DNA from: Vibrio sp. S17_S38
Lineage (GTDB): Bacteria; Pseudomonadota; Gammaproteobacteria; Enterobacterales; Vibrionaceae
NCBI RefSeq assembly: GCF_014694375.1
Contig: NZ_JAAUWW010000009.1
Coordinates: 62,001 to 126,000, forward strand
DNA: 64,000 bases
Reading direction: 5' to 3'
Below are positions 1 to 8,900 of this stretch, piece by piece (positions within the stretch are counted from its first letter, which is position 1; the number at the start of each line of letters is the position of its first letter). The notes beneath the pieces are model-generated. The model was not told where the DNA came from. It ran no database searches and saw nothing but the letters and a program-made list of their open reading frames with translations. The position numbers were made by a program, and so were the translations under genes.

Positions 1-701
1 GAGGTCTAGACACCCCTGCGGCAGCTATTGTCGAAGTTGTTCAAGGCGAAGGTGGTTTAAACGCAGCATCAAACGAATGGCTACAACGTTTAAGCAAGAT
101 CTGTAAAGACAACGATGTGCTATTAATCGTTGATGATATCCAAGCAGGTTGTGGCCGTACTGGTACTTTCTTTAGTTTTGAACCATCAGGCATCAAGCCA
201 GACATGGTAACGCTATCAAAATCAATTGGTGGTTACGGTCTGCCAATGGCGATCATGCTAATGAAACCAGAGCTTGATCAATGGGCACCAGGTGAACATA
301 ACGGTACTTTCCGTGGTAATAACCACGCCTTTATTACGGCGGCTGAAGCCATTGATACTTATTGGCACAATGATGATTTCGAAACACATATTCAAGAACG
401 TGCTGCGCAATTAAATAAAGCACTGCAGAAAACACTTAAGCAATATTCAAACTTATTTGTTGGCATTAAAGGCCGTGGCTTAATGCAAGGTATCGAGTGT
501 AAAGATGGCGACATCGCTGACTTGATCACTAGTGATTGTTTTGAAAACGGTATGGTGATTGAAACCGCCGGTCCAAATGATGAAGTAGTGAAGTTCTTCT
601 GCCCATTAACAGTGAGCGAGTCAGAACTTGAACAAGGTATTCATATCTTTGAAAAAGCAGTTGCAAAAGTATCCACTAAATTGACTCGGAGGGCTTCCTA
701 G
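1..701 (+). CDS. ectB: Diaminobutyrate--2-oxoglutarate aminotransferase EctB (5' end missing)
   Basis: PLP-dependent class III aminotransferase that makes L-2,4-diaminobutyrate from aspartate semialdehyde, the first step of ectoine synthesis in the cytoplasm. The reading frame is open from base 3, so the N-terminal part lies outside the window. Visible family features are VEVVQGEGG, the VDDIQAGCGRTG block with the cofactor-binding Asp, and the PLP lysine in TLSKSIGGYG. The last residues (KLTRRAS) are poor in family character and the stop lies in a hairpin-rich spacer, so the C-terminus may have drifted. It is followed by ectC and ask_ect, the usual ectoine operon order. Confidence 0.95.
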   Translation, partial: GLDTPAAAIVEVVQGEGGLNAASNEWLQRLSKICKDNDVLLIVDDIQAGCGRTGTFFSFEPSGIKPDMVTLSKSIGGYGLPMAIMLMKPELDQWAPGEHNGTFRGNNHAFITAAEAIDTYWHNDDFETHIQERAAQLNKALQKTLKQYSNLFVGIKGRGLMQGIECKDGDIADLITSDCFENGMVIETAGPNDEVVKFFCPLTVSESELEQGIHIFEKAVAKVSTKLTRRAS

Positions 702-834
702 CCCCAAGGTTTGTTTAACCACAGACCAATCAGTGGATGGTGAGATCTTAGATGATCTCCCTATCAATGAAATACCAGTGTGGCAAGCACTGGCACTTCG
801 TCAATAGAGCTCGAATTAAAATAAGGAAATAACA
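702..834 (+). other. ectB-ectC spacer with two hairpins
   Basis: This 133-base spacer is long for neighbouring ect genes. It contains two perfect 6-bp stems: GAGATC 742-747 with GATCTC 754-759, and CCAGTG 775-780 with CACTGG 788-793. Neither is followed by a T-run, so they look like mRNA processing or stability structures rather than terminators. One frame is open without a start codon from about 685 to a TAG at 808-810 and reads ...DGEILDDLPINEIPVWQ..., which could be a coding remnant. The ectC ribosome binding site (AAGGAAA) closes the spacer. Confidence 0.45.
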
Positions 835-1221
835 ATGATAGTAAGAACATTAGAAGAATGCCAAAACAGTGAACGCCGTGTTGTGGCCGATACTTGGGAA
901 AGTGTTCGTATGTTATTACGTGAAGATAACATGGGTTTCTCGTTCCACATCACCAATATCTATGCAGGAACCGATACTCACATTCACTATAAAAATCACC
1001 TAGAATCTGTGTATTGCATCTCTGGTGAAGGTGAAATTGAAATCATTGGTGGCGAAACTTACCCAATCAAACCAGGCACGCTTTATGTTCTCGATAAACA
1101 TGATGAACAGCAACTTCGTGCTTATAAAGGTGCGGATATGGTAATGGCTTGTGTATTTAATCCACCACTAACTGGCGCTGAAACCCACGATAAAGATGGT
1201 GTTTATCCGTTAGTCGATTAA
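835..1221 (+). CDS. ectC: L-ectoine synthase EctC
   Basis: Cyclises N-gamma-acetyl-diaminobutyrate to ectoine, the compatible solute, in the cytoplasm. At 128 residues it has the family's usual length and a single cupin fold: MIVRTLEE start, the metal-binding stretch around [19 protein letters not shown] and the second cupin motif [17 protein letters not shown]. The ATG is preceded by AAGGAAA at good spacing. It sits between ectB and ask_ect. No hydroxylase (ectD) follows, so this stretch gives no evidence for 5-hydroxyectoine. Confidence 0.97.
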   Translation: MIVRTLEECQNSERRVVADTWESVRMLLREDNMGFSFHITNIYAGTDTHIHYKNHLESVYCISGEGEIEIIGGETYPIKPGTLYVLDKHDEQQLRAYKGADMVMACVFNPPLTGAETHDKDGVYPLVD

Positions 1222-1231
1222 AGACCTTAAA

Positions 1232-1260
1232 TTGCTGCCTCTACATTTTAGAGGCGGCAA
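1232..1260 (+). other. Hairpin between ectC and ask_ect
   Basis: An 11-bp stem (TTGCTGCCTCT / AGAGGCGGCAA, one G-U pair) with a 7-base loop lies 10 bases after the ectC stop. No T-run follows, so it is more likely a 3' stabiliser or partial terminator that lets some transcripts continue into ask_ect. Confidence 0.5.
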
Positions 1261-1391
1261 CCATACCGAAATATTCAAATAGTGTCTTTTTATCAATATA
1301 TGGCACTTAGATCATCAAGACTTTAAAGCTGACTAAAAGAAACATCTCAGCCTTTAAAATGTCTTTATAACATCAAAAATAGGAGCTTATT

Positions 1392-2927
1392 TTGACTTCT
1401 TCACATAGAAGCCACACTTCAGACTCAAACACCTCTCCTTTAACTAATACAGCTAAGCACCAACTTGTCGGCCATAGCGTCGAAAAAATTGGTGGTACTT
1501 CCATGTCAGCATTTGATGCTGTATTAGACAATATTCTACTGCGCCCAGAAAACCCTTATAACCGAATGTTTGTCGTTTCTGCCTATGGTGGCATTACTGA
1601 TGCATTATTAGAATGTAAGCGCAGCGGCAAAGCGGGTATCTATCGCTTGGTCGAAAATCGTGATGATGCATGGACAGATGCCATTGATGATTTAGAGCAT
1701 CGCATGTTGCTGATCAATGAAAATATGTTTGCCGATCCCATCAGCCGTCGTCGTGCCGATACTTTCATTAAAGATCGTCTTGCTAAAGCCAGCAGCTGTA
1801 TTAGTAACATCATGGAAACGTGCCAATATGGACAGTTTTCTATGCAGCACTACTTGCCTCAAATTCGAGAGTTTTTATCTTCTATCGGTGAGGCTCACAG
1901 TGCCTACAATACTTGTTTGAAGCTAAAAACTCTTGGCGTAAATTCAACATTCATCGACCTTTCAGGTTGGGACAGTGATGAAGATGGTCAAGTAGTATCT
2001 GGAAACTTAGATAGCATCATTGAAAAAGCATGGTCAAAAATTGATGTCAGCAAAGAACTGCCAATTGTCACTGGTTATGTCTATTGCGATGAAGGCTTAA
2101 TGAAAACCTATGATCGTGGTTATAGCGAAATGACCTTTAGCCGCTTGGCGGTATTGTCTAAAGCCAATAAAGCAGTGATCCATAAAGAATACCATTTAAG
2201 CACCGCTGATCCGCGTGTTGTTGGGCCTGAAAAAGTGCGCCCAATGGGTAAAACCAATTACGATGTCGCCGACCAACTCGCAAACTTAGGTATGGAAGCC
2301 ATTCACCCCAATGCCGCCGCAGGCTTGCGTAAAAGTGGTATTGAATTGGTGATAAAAAATACCTTTGAACCTGATCATGATGGCACGCTAATTTCACATC
2401 ATTACGATCCTCATAGCGATGCAGATAGCGTCGATAAAGTTGAAATCATTGCCGGTCGAAACAAAGTGTTTGCTTTACATATATTCGATCAAGCGATGGT
2501 TGGACAAGCAGATAACGTGGGTTATGAATTAATGGAAATCATTAATGATGAACGTGTGCAATTAGTCGGTAAAGAGATGAACGCTAACTCAATTACCTAT
2601 TATTTAGGCGGAAACTCAAAAAGCAAAAATAAGGTATTATCACGCGCTGAAAAGACCTTCCCGAACGCCAAAATCACTGGGAAAATGGTTGCTCTGATTT
2701 CCGTTATTGGTGCTTCGATTGACACCAACAAAGCGCTTAGCCACGGTATGATTGCCTTAATGAATCAAGACATCACACCAAAAGCGGCTCACTCTTCAAT
2801 GCGTAATGTTGATGTACAATTTGTGGTTGATGACGACAATTATGAAGCTGCTATTTGCACATTGCATGATGAGTTTATCGAACACAGTGTGACCGAAAGG
2901 GTGCGTAAGAAAATTAAAGCTGCGTAG
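1392..2927 (+). CDS. ask_ect: Ectoine-linked aspartate kinase (Ask_Ect)
   Basis: Phosphorylates aspartate, the first committed step towards aspartate semialdehyde, here feeding ectoine synthesis. The 511-residue protein has the N-terminal kinase motif KIGGTSMSAFD, the FSRLAVLSKANKAVIHKE region and C-terminal ACT regulatory domains (about residues 350-511). It resembles the specialised aspartokinases found beside ectABC rather than general LysC. The start is TTG at 1392, supported by AGGAG seven bases upstream. A strong terminator follows at 2968, so it is probably the last gene of the ectoine operon. Confidence 0.9.
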   Translation: MTSSHRSHTSDSNTSPLTNTAKHQLVGHSVEKIGGTSMSAFDAVLDNILLRPENPYNRMFVVSAYGGITDALLECKRSGKAGIYRLVENRDDAWTDAIDDLEHRMLLINENMFADPISRRRADTFIKDRLAKASSCISNIMETCQYGQFSMQHYLPQIREFLSSIGEAHSAYNTCLKLKTLGVNSTFIDLSGWDSDEDGQVVSGNLDSIIEKAWSKIDVSKELPIVTGYVYCDEGLMKTYDRGYSEMTFSRLAVLSKANKAVIHKEYHLSTADPRVVGPEKVRPMGKTNYDVADQLANLGMEAIHPNAAAGLRKSGIELVIKNTFEPDHDGTLISHHYDPHSDADSVDKVEIIAGRNKVFALHIFDQAMVGQADNVGYELMEIINDERVQLVGKEMNANSITYYLGGNSKSKNKVLSRAEKTFPNAKITGKMVALISVIGASIDTNKALSHGMIALMNQDITPKAAHSSMRNVDVQFVVDDDNYEAAICTLHDEFIEHSVTERVRKKIKAA

Positions 2928-2967
2928 ATTTATTGATTACGCATCTCAACCTCCGCCCTACTACAAC

Positions 2968-3006
2968 TTCCCCTTTTATTGATTTATCAGTCAAAGGGGA
3001 AATTTT
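2968..3006 (+). terminator. Rho-independent terminator after ask_ect
   Basis: A 9-bp perfect stem (TTCCCCTTT 2968-2976 with AAAGGGGAA 2993-3001) is followed by ATTTT. It closes the ectoine operon. Confidence 0.75.
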
Positions 3007-3258
3007 AGGATGGACATTATTATAATGGTCGCTAACGGTGAGTTGTATGGTTTCTGGACATTTTCGAGTTATATACTGTCCTAAATTAGGGTTTCACGGA
3101 TTACCTGAGGTACAGTAAAACCTCTCGCTTAGTGGTTAATTTTACTGATACACAACTAAACAACGATAGACCTCTTGAAGGAACACCGATAACTATCTAA
3201 ATATCGAGTGGGTTCAGCTTTTTACTGGATTATATTTTAAACTAGCCGTAAATGATTA
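3007..3258. other. Spacer without a gene between the ectoine operon and the orphan genes
   Basis: No credible gene is seen on either strand. TGGACATT occurs twice about 40 bases apart (near 3014 and 3057). This is the right-hand border of the orphan gene block at 3259-5190. No insertion sequence end, tRNA or integrase could be recognised. Confidence 0.35.
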
Positions 3259-3771
3259 CTAAGGTTTATCGTAACACTCTAATATTTCAATAGCTTGTAG
3301 TACGGGACTGAGCATCGAATCAAAAACTTCTACTGCGTTGTTACACTGTGATTCATCTATAGCGATAAAATTTTCGATATGCACCGATTGATCCATTGTT
3401 TGTAAGAAGCGAAGCCTATCAGGTAGCTCTTGAATCAACTGATAAGCCAACATTGTTTTCTTAATTTCGTTAGCATTCAGTAGTCCAAACTTGGGTACTA
3501 ATTGTTTAAACGCTTGAATATGCGGGGTTGAAGGGATGTACGCAATGGGATAGACCTTACGATTACTTAGACCCTCTATGTTCAAGGTATACGAGCCCGA
3601 AATTAGCCGAAGTTCTTCTATTAATGTACACCTAAGAGCACTACTTTCTTGTTTTCTTTCTTCACGTAATTGTGCTCTATTTTGCTCACTGTTTGCTTTT
3701 ATAGTAGCCATCACTCCTAAAAAACCAATCAAGCCTGCAACGAATGTCTGATATTTTTCAAACAAATCCAT
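3259..3771 (-). CDS. Orphan protein with one N-terminal membrane segment
   Basis: I do not recognise this 170-residue protein. Residues about 8-24 (FVAGLIGFLGVMATIKA) form one predicted membrane segment. A charged helical stretch rich in Q, R and E follows (about 27-50), probably coiled coil, then a soluble helical domain. The ATG at 3771 is preceded by GAGGG. It is the third of three consecutive minus-strand genes with 80-140 base gaps, all without known relatives. A membrane-anchored soluble domain is all that can be said; function unknown. Confidence 0.7.
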   Translation of the reverse strand: MDLFEKYQTFVAGLIGFLGVMATIKANSEQNRAQLREERKQESSALRCTLIEELRLISGSYTLNIEGLSNRKVYPIAYIPSTPHIQAFKQLVPKFGLLNANEIKKTMLAYQLIQELPDRLRFLQTMDQSVHIENFIAIDESQCNNAVEVFDSMLSPVLQAIEILECYDKP

Positions 3772-3851
3772 AAAACCCTCTAAGTTGCCAAACTGGCATA
3801 TGAGTAGAAATTAGTTAGTACGAAATAAAGCTAACGGCATCGTTTTAGTGC

Positions 3852-4388
3852 CTATGCATCGACCATACTGTTAAAACGAATTAATGCAAATAGATAGCGT
3901 CCCTCTGGGGTAGACGCCCAAATTTCCCCATTTTTACCAAGTGATTTCTTAACATAACCATGTTCTGAAAGCCATTGAAGTGACTCTTTAACTTGAATTC
4001 GAGTTAGGTTTGTTTCTTTAGACAAGCCTGATACATAGCGCCATGTATATTTATGGTCTTGTAAGGCCGTCAGGACATTCTTCGAGCTTTCGGAAACTAG
4101 ATTAACATTCGGTACTTGAGCATTGACTTCGTCTATTCCTTCAATCGAAGTTTCAGTTTCTTTTTCTAAAACAGCTTCTATTTGTTCTTCTCTCAATTGA
4201 GCTTCAAGATTTCCGGCTCTAAAGCTCTTGAATTTATCTAGATTGGCAAATATTAGCCCTAAGAAGCCAGCTGTTATAGCCAATGCCATTTCTGTTGGCT
4301 TACTCATCGAACCAAAATACAAGGATACTCCCAGCATTACTGTTACTGATAAACATTGCAGAACTTTGTTTGGTTCTTTATTTGACAT
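3852..4388 (-). CDS. Orphan membrane protein with C-terminal winged-helix-like domain
   Basis: This 178-residue protein is of unknown function. Two hydrophobic segments lie at about residues 12-28 and 33-50, followed by a charged linker (LEAQLREEQIEAVLEKE, likely coiled coil). The last 70 residues read like a winged helix: YVSGLSKETNLTRIQVKESL, then LSEHGYVKK, then EIWASTPEGRYLFALI. A membrane-tethered winged helix could be a DNA-binding sensor or a protein-interaction module. The ATG at 4388 has AAGGAG about 13 bases upstream. It lies between two other orphans on the same strand. Confidence 0.7.
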   Translation of the reverse strand: MSNKEPNKVLQCLSVTVMLGVSLYFGSMSKPTEMALAITAGFLGLIFANLDKFKSFRAGNLEAQLREEQIEAVLEKETETSIEGIDEVNAQVPNVNLVSESSKNVLTALQDHKYTWRYVSGLSKETNLTRIQVKESLQWLSEHGYVKKSLGKNGEIWASTPEGRYLFALIRFNSMVDA

Positions 4389-4527
4389 TTGGCTACAGAC
4401 TCCTTGAAAGGTCTACTGCAAAAGTGATACGTGGAAATCTGCATACTAAATCAGAAAATTTCAGTGCGATTCTACTAAAAAGCATTTAATAACAATTACT
4501 TATGTGCTGATTCACTATTTCCCTTAC

Positions 4528-5190
4528 TTATACTCGAATTGGGCCATACATTCCTGTATTGATAATCGCATTCCAAATTGTTTTCATTGCATGACCAGTC
4601 TCTTGGCTAACAAAAAGAGACGATCTACTACCATATGGATCACCTAAAAAATAAGGTCTCATCGTTTCCCAAGTTTCCCCAAACGTTGACCATCTCCAAC
4701 AAGGAATTTCTTTTTCTAGCATTAGTGGAATTGCTATGTGTTTAGGGATCATACGATCTAAAGGTAGAGCATCATGCCACTCACATTTAACTAATACTGA
4801 TTCGGTTGCTGAGTTGTATAAAGGAATCTCTAGGCGTTCTGCTACGATTTCAGCTACATGGTTATTAGGCAGCCTATTCACAGCATCTATCACCTCGTCC
4901 GCGCCATGGTAAGGGCAAGTAATAAAGCCATGAGCAAGGAATATTGTATGATCCAAGCCCTTATAGCCACATTCATAGCTAGGAGTTGTAACAGGGTATC
5001 TATCATCATGATTAGACACCATAGGGTGCCAAGATGGGTATGAGTCAATTACAGGACCATATTTGTCGATTAGGTCTATAATTAGCTGTCTAGCTTGCTC
5101 CCTAAGTTCTGGACTACCATCTCTTGGGACTAAGTAGTTTAGGGCTTTCTCATAACCCCTTTTTTTTTCTTCATCTGCTCTAAACGCCAT
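4528..5190 (-). CDS. Conserved-looking soluble protein of unknown function
   Basis: This 220-residue soluble protein was not assigned to a family. It has short segments that look conserved: LVPRDGSPELREQARQ, DRYPVTTPSYECGYKGLDHT, VLVKCEWHDALPLD, WETMRPYFLGDPYGSRSS and QETGHAMKTIWNA. There are no membrane segments and no signal peptide. The ATG at 5190 is chosen because AGAGGTG lies 8 bases before it; an in-frame ATG at 5208 has no such site. It is the first gene of the orphan block, with a 21-bp hairpin 40-95 bases upstream that may carry its promoter or operator. Its role is open. Confidence 0.75.
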   Translation of the reverse strand: MAFRADEEKKRGYEKALNYLVPRDGSPELREQARQLIIDLIDKYGPVIDSYPSWHPMVSNHDDRYPVTTPSYECGYKGLDHTIFLAHGFITCPYHGADEVIDAVNRLPNNHVAEIVAERLEIPLYNSATESVLVKCEWHDALPLDRMIPKHIAIPLMLEKEIPCWRWSTFGETWETMRPYFLGDPYGSRSSLFVSQETGHAMKTIWNAIINTGMYGPIRV

Positions 5191-5228
5191 TTTAATGCAC
5201 CTCTTCATTGTTTAACGACACAGCCTTA

Positions 5229-5284
5229 CAATATGATCTATTTACGCATAAAATAACACTTTCATGCGTAAATAGATCGTATTG
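5229..5284. repeat. Near-perfect 21-bp inverted repeat upstream of the orphan genes
   Basis: The arm CAATATGATCTATTTACGCAT (5229-5249) pairs with 5264-5284 across a 14-base loop, with only one G-U type mismatch in 21 positions. No T-run follows on either strand. ATTGCGCAAT (5281-5290), a perfect palindrome, overlaps the right arm. It sits just upstream of the gene starting at 5190 and could be an operator, a structured RNA or a mobile-element end. Confidence 0.75.
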
Positions 5285-5465
5285 CGCAATTGGAAATACA
5301 TTAAATGGATAGAAGTAGGTGTCCCATAAACAGACAACTATAGGTACATGGTATGCCTTTTACCTAACAATTAGTTTTGGTATGGAAAGTCGCTATAAGG
5401 ATCGGTAGATAACATTTTTGCTCTAAATCGGTTTGGGGGCATAAAATAGTTAGCAACACGCCTTA

Positions 5466-5507
5466 GGGGATTCTGAACTACGCTCCTTCGTCGCTATCCA
5501 GAATGAC
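5466..5507. repeat. Intergenic GGATTC...GAATGAC inverted repeat, copy 1
   Basis: ATTCTG (5470-5475) pairs with CAGAAT (5499-5504), followed by GAC; the loop contains CTCCTTCGTCGC. The outline GGxGATTCxG...CxGAATGAC is shared with elements at 28901-29016 and 53464-53497. The rest of the 5191-5816 gap holds no credible gene. Confidence 0.5.
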
Positions 5508-5707
5508 AACATCTTACTAGTTTGAGACAAAAGCACACTTAGAACAGGCTTCATTCTGGGCAATTTTTTCCACATCCCCCAAATGACATTTTTACTCAAT
5601 CTATCAAAATTTTTCAGCTAAAATAATCATTGTCACCCATTTAAATTTCTTATTTTAACGACAAAATTTTCTCATTGGACTCAATTGAAAAATTGTACGT
5701 TAATGCG

Positions 5708-5723
5708 CGTGAATCAGATCACA
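5708..5723 (+). promoter_or_regulatory. Candidate CRP site upstream of speA
   Basis: CGTGA-ATCAGA-TCACA matches the CRP consensus TGTGA-N6-TCACA at 9 of 10 fixed positions. It lies about 95 bases before the speA start, inside an AT-rich leader, so cAMP-CRP control of speA-speB is plausible. Confidence 0.5.
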
Positions 5724-5816
5724 GTTACTAGACAACATAGCATGTTAGGTTACTGATTCAATTATCAATTTATTTATTATTTGTTTATCTAATTCTTACT
5801 AACGAGAGGGACCGAT

Positions 5817-7730
5817 GTGGAAAATTCTTTGAACCTAGAGCAAATCCGAGCTAACTACAATGTACGTCACTGGAGCCAAGGCTTTTATGGTATTAATGAT
5901 GCGGGTGAAATGACCGTATCTCCGCGTGCTGGAGAAGAAAATCTTCAAGTACCTCTAAGTACAATAGTTAAACAGATTGAAGCGCAAAATTTAACTTTGC
6001 CAGCGTTGGTTCGTTTTCCACAAATCTTGCATCAACGTGTTCATAATGTGTGTGACGCATTTAACCAAGCGATTGAAGAATACAATTATGCAAACCGCTA
6101 CCTGTTGGTTTACCCAATTAAAGTAAACCAACAAAAAGAAGTAGTAGACGAAATTCTTGCTAGCCAAGCTAAGTTAGAACATAAACAACTTGGTCTTGAA
6201 GCGGGCAGCAAACCAGAGTTATTAGCGGTATTAGCTCTAGCGCAACAAGCAAGTTCTGTCATTGTTTGTAATGGTTACAAAGACCGTGAATACGTTCGCT
6301 TGGCATTAATTGGTGAAAAATTAGGTCACAAAGTTTTCATCGTTTTAGAAAAGCTATCAGAACTTGATCTGGTGTTATCAGAAGCAAAATCTTTGGGCGT
6401 AACGCCACGCATGGGTCTGCGTATTCGCTTGGCTTCACAAGGTGCAGGCAAATGGCAATCAAGTGGTGGTGAAAAATCTAAATTTGGTTTATCAGCAAAC
6501 CAAGTGTTAACCGTGATCAATCGCCTAAAAGCGGAAGATCAACTTGAAACCTTACAATTGGTGCATTTCCATTTAGGCTCACAAATGGCCAATATTCGCG
6601 ATGTGCGTAATGGCGTAAGTGAAGCGGCGCGATTTTATTGTGAACTGCGCGAGCTAGGCGCAAGCTTGGATTACATGGATGTCGGTGGTGGTTTGGCAGT
6701 GGATTACGATGGTACTCGTAGCCAATCACACAGCTCAATGAACTATGGTTTGGCAGAATACGCACGTAATATCGTGTCCACTATTGGCGATATTTGTCAG
6801 TTGTATAACCAACCGACTCCAGCGATCATTTCAGAATCAGGACGTTCATTAACCGCGCACCACGCCGTTTTGATCACCAATGTTATTGGCACAGAAAGCT
6901 ACAAAGTAGAAACCATTGAAGCACCAGAACCGGATGCACCAACGCTATTACATAACATGTGGCGTAACTGGGAAATTTTGTCTCAAGGCACCGATGATCG
7001 CGCATTAATTGAGATTTATAACGACACCCAAAGTGACTTAGTAGAAGCCCACAACCAGTTTGCAACGGGTGTGATTAACTTGCTTCATCGTGCTTGGGCA
7101 GAACAAGTTTGTTTACGTATTTGCTACGAATTACGCATGCAATTGAGCAATAAAAACCGTTTCCACCGCCCTATTTTGGATGAGTTGAACGAGCGTTTAG
7201 CGGATAAGTTCTTCGTTAACTTTTCTTTGTTCCAATCACTGCCAGATGCATGGGGCATTGATCAAGTATTCCCAGTCATGCCGCTGAGTAACTTGAATCA
7301 AGTAGAGCAAACTCGCGCAGTGATGTTAGACATTACTTGTGATTCCGATGGTGTTATCGATCAATACGTTGATGGACAAGGCATTGAAACCACATTGCCA
7401 GTACCACGTTGGGATAAAGATACTCCCTACTTAATGGGCTTTTTCTTAGTGGGTGCGTACCAAGAAATTTTAGGTGACATGCATAACTTATTTGGTGATA
7501 GCCATTCGGTTGTAGTGAACGTGAATGACAAAGGCGAATCAGAAATTGTATCAATAAATGAAGGTGATACGGTTGAAGACATGCTGCGTTATGTACACAT
7601 TGATGTAGATGACATTCGCCGCAATTATCGTGAACTAGTGGCAAACCGTGTTGATAGCAGCGAACAAGAAAAAATCCTCGCAGAGCTTGAACAAGGTTTA
7701 TCTGGTTACACTTATTTAGAAGATATTTAA
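5817..7730 (+). CDS. speA: Biosynthetic arginine decarboxylase SpeA
   Basis: PLP enzyme that decarboxylates arginine to agmatine, the first step of the arginine route to putrescine. The 637 residues are close to the usual length of about 630-660. The PLP lysine is Lys102 in [20 protein letters not shown] and [13 protein letters not shown] are the other fold III motifs; the C-terminal part has the family's [21 protein letters not shown]. The start is GTG at 5817 behind GAGAGGG. An ATG two bases earlier (5815) opens only a five-codon frame (ATG...TGA) overlapping the start. It forms a pair with speB 74 bases downstream. Confidence 0.97.
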   Translation: MENSLNLEQIRANYNVRHWSQGFYGINDAGEMTVSPRAGEENLQVPLSTIVKQIEAQNLTLPALVRFPQILHQRVHNVCDAFNQAIEEYNYANRYLLVYPIKVNQQKEVVDEILASQAKLEHKQLGLEAGSKPELLAVLALAQQASSVIVCNGYKDREYVRLALIGEKLGHKVFIVLEKLSELDLVLSEAKSLGVTPRMGLRIRLASQGAGKWQSSGGEKSKFGLSANQVLTVINRLKAEDQLETLQLVHFHLGSQMANIRDVRNGVSEAARFYCELRELGASLDYMDVGGGLAVDYDGTRSQSHSSMNYGLAEYARNIVSTIGDICQLYNQPTPAIISESGRSLTAHHAVLITNVIGTESYKVETIEAPEPDAPTLLHNMWRNWEILSQGTDDRALIEIYNDTQSDLVEAHNQFATGVINLLHRAWAEQVCLRICYELRMQLSNKNRFHRPILDELNERLADKFFVNFSLFQSLPDAWGIDQVFPVMPLSNLNQVEQTRAVMLDITCDSDGVIDQYVDGQGIETTLPVPRWDKDTPYLMGFFLVGAYQEILGDMHNLFGDSHSVVVNVNDKGESEIVSINEGDTVEDMLRYVHIDVDDIRRNYRELVANRVDSSEQEKILAELEQGLSGYTYLEDI

Positions 7731-7742
7731 ACCATCTTTCAT

Positions 7743-7782
7743 CATTGAAGCGACCAATTTTTTGACTAAGGCCGCTTCAATG
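7743..7782 (+). other. Hairpin in the speA-speB spacer
   Basis: CATTGAAGCG (7743-7752) pairs perfectly with CGCTTCAATG (7773-7782) over a 20-base loop that contains TTTTTT. No T-run follows the stem. It may adjust the ratio of speA to speB mRNA. Confidence 0.5.
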
Positions 7783-7804
7783 ACTTTGCCTATAACAAGG
7801 ATTT

Positions 7805-8743
7805 ATGATGAACAAGTTTGATGATCTGTTTACCAAACCAGATTACTCACTGTACTCAAACTCAATGAGCTTTGTGCGTCGCCCAATGGTGCAAAACCCA
7901 GTAGAAGCAGATGCTGACGTCGTGATTTTAGGCGTACCATTTGATATGGCAACTTCTGGTCGATCAGGCGCTCGCATGGGGCCAGATGCGATTCGCCGCG
8001 CGTCGGTTAATCTTGCATGGGAAAGCAAAAAATTTCCGTGGCATTTTAACTTATTCAAACACACGAACGTAGTGGATGCTGGCGATCTCGTTTTTGATTG
8101 CGGTGATGCAGAAGATCTTACTTTGCGTTTAGAAGCCGCAGCAACGGAGATTATTGAAAGTGGTAAAACCTTATTAAGTTTAGGGGGCGATCACTTCATC
8201 ACTTTGCCTTTGCTACGCGCTCATGCGAAAAAGTATGGTGAAATGGCATTAATCCATTTTGATGCCCACACCGATACTTACCCAAATGGCAGCCGTTACG
8301 ATCATGGCACCATGTTTTATCATGCGCCAAATGAAGGTTTGATCTCGCGTGAGCATTCGGTGCAAATCGGCATTCGCACCGAGTACAAACAAGAAGGTCA
8401 CGGATTTAATGTCATCAACGCGATGGAAGCGAATGACCTATCAGCCGCTGATATTGTTGAACGAGTGAAAAAGATCGTTGGCGATAAGCCCGTGTATTTA
8501 ACTTTTGATATTGATTGTCTTGATCCTGCCTTTGCGCCCGGAACTGGTACGCCAGTATGCGGCGGCATGACATCCGACAAAATATTGAAAATCTTGCGTA
8601 ACTTGCAAGATATTAATCTGGTTGGAATGGATGTGGTTGAAGTGTCGCCACCTTATGATCACAGTGATGTAACGGCATTAGCGGGTGCAACTATCGCGCT
8701 CGATCTATTGTATCTGTGGACACAACAACGCATCGCTAGATAA
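7805..8743 (+). CDS. speB: Agmatinase (ureohydrolase) SpeB
   Basis: Hydrolyses agmatine to putrescine and urea with a binuclear manganese site. The 312-residue protein has all ureohydrolase motifs: [19 protein letters not shown] and [16 protein letters not shown]. Two adjacent ATG codons (7805, 7808) follow AAGGA. Paired with speA, it completes arginine to putrescine. The urea it releases could feed the urease encoded 40 kb away, an inference from content only. Its stop codon directly abuts a three-copy GTTAATAG repeat. Confidence 0.95.
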   Translation: MMNKFDDLFTKPDYSLYSNSMSFVRRPMVQNPVEADADVVILGVPFDMATSGRSGARMGPDAIRRASVNLAWESKKFPWHFNLFKHTNVVDAGDLVFDCGDAEDLTLRLEAAATEIIESGKTLLSLGGDHFITLPLLRAHAKKYGEMALIHFDAHTDTYPNGSRYDHGTMFYHAPNEGLISREHSVQIGIRTEYKQEGHGFNVINAMEANDLSAADIVERVKKIVGDKPVYLTFDIDCLDPAFAPGTGTPVCGGMTSDKILKILRNLQDINLVGMDVVEVSPPYDHSDVTALAGATIALDLLYLWTQQRIAR

Positions 8744-8767
8744 GTTAATAGGTTAATAGGTTAATAG
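8744..8767 (+). repeat. Three tandem copies of GTTAATAG after speB
   Basis: GTTAATAG is repeated three times without change, starting immediately after the speB TAA. The unit differs by one base from GTGAATAG, the unit repeated seven times at 55875-55930 when read on the minus strand. Confidence 0.85.
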
Positions 8768-8817
8768 GCCGAAAGACTTAATATCTTTATTGATGACTCA
8801 ATCAGCATGACAGCAAA

Positions 8818-8856
8818 AAGCCAGTGAAACGATTAACGCTTCACTGGCTTTATTAT
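8818..8856. terminator. Bidirectional terminator between speB and the DEAD-box helicase gene
   Basis: AAGCCAGTGAA (8818-8828) and TTCACTGGCTT (8840-8850) form an 11-bp perfect stem with an 11-base loop. It is followed by TATTATTT on the plus strand and by a T-run on the minus strand, so it can serve both convergent genes. Confidence 0.8.
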
Positions 8857-8900
8857 TTGTCTATAAAAAGATGTTTACCCTAAAAATTGATTAAAAACAC

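Noticed and set aside
3007..3258. Possible insertion sequence end beside the orphan block
   Set aside because: Only an 8-base direct repeat (TGGACATT) was seen; no transposase, terminal inverted repeat or target duplication.
5191..5816. Possible integron attC site at the 21-bp hairpin
   Set aside because: The arms lack the R' and R'' core signatures (GTTRRRY and RYYYAAC) and no integrase or cassette series is present.
6517..6765. Open frames on the minus strand inside speA and other long genes
   Set aside because: Shadow frames of well-identified genes; no ribosome binding sites or recognisable motifs.
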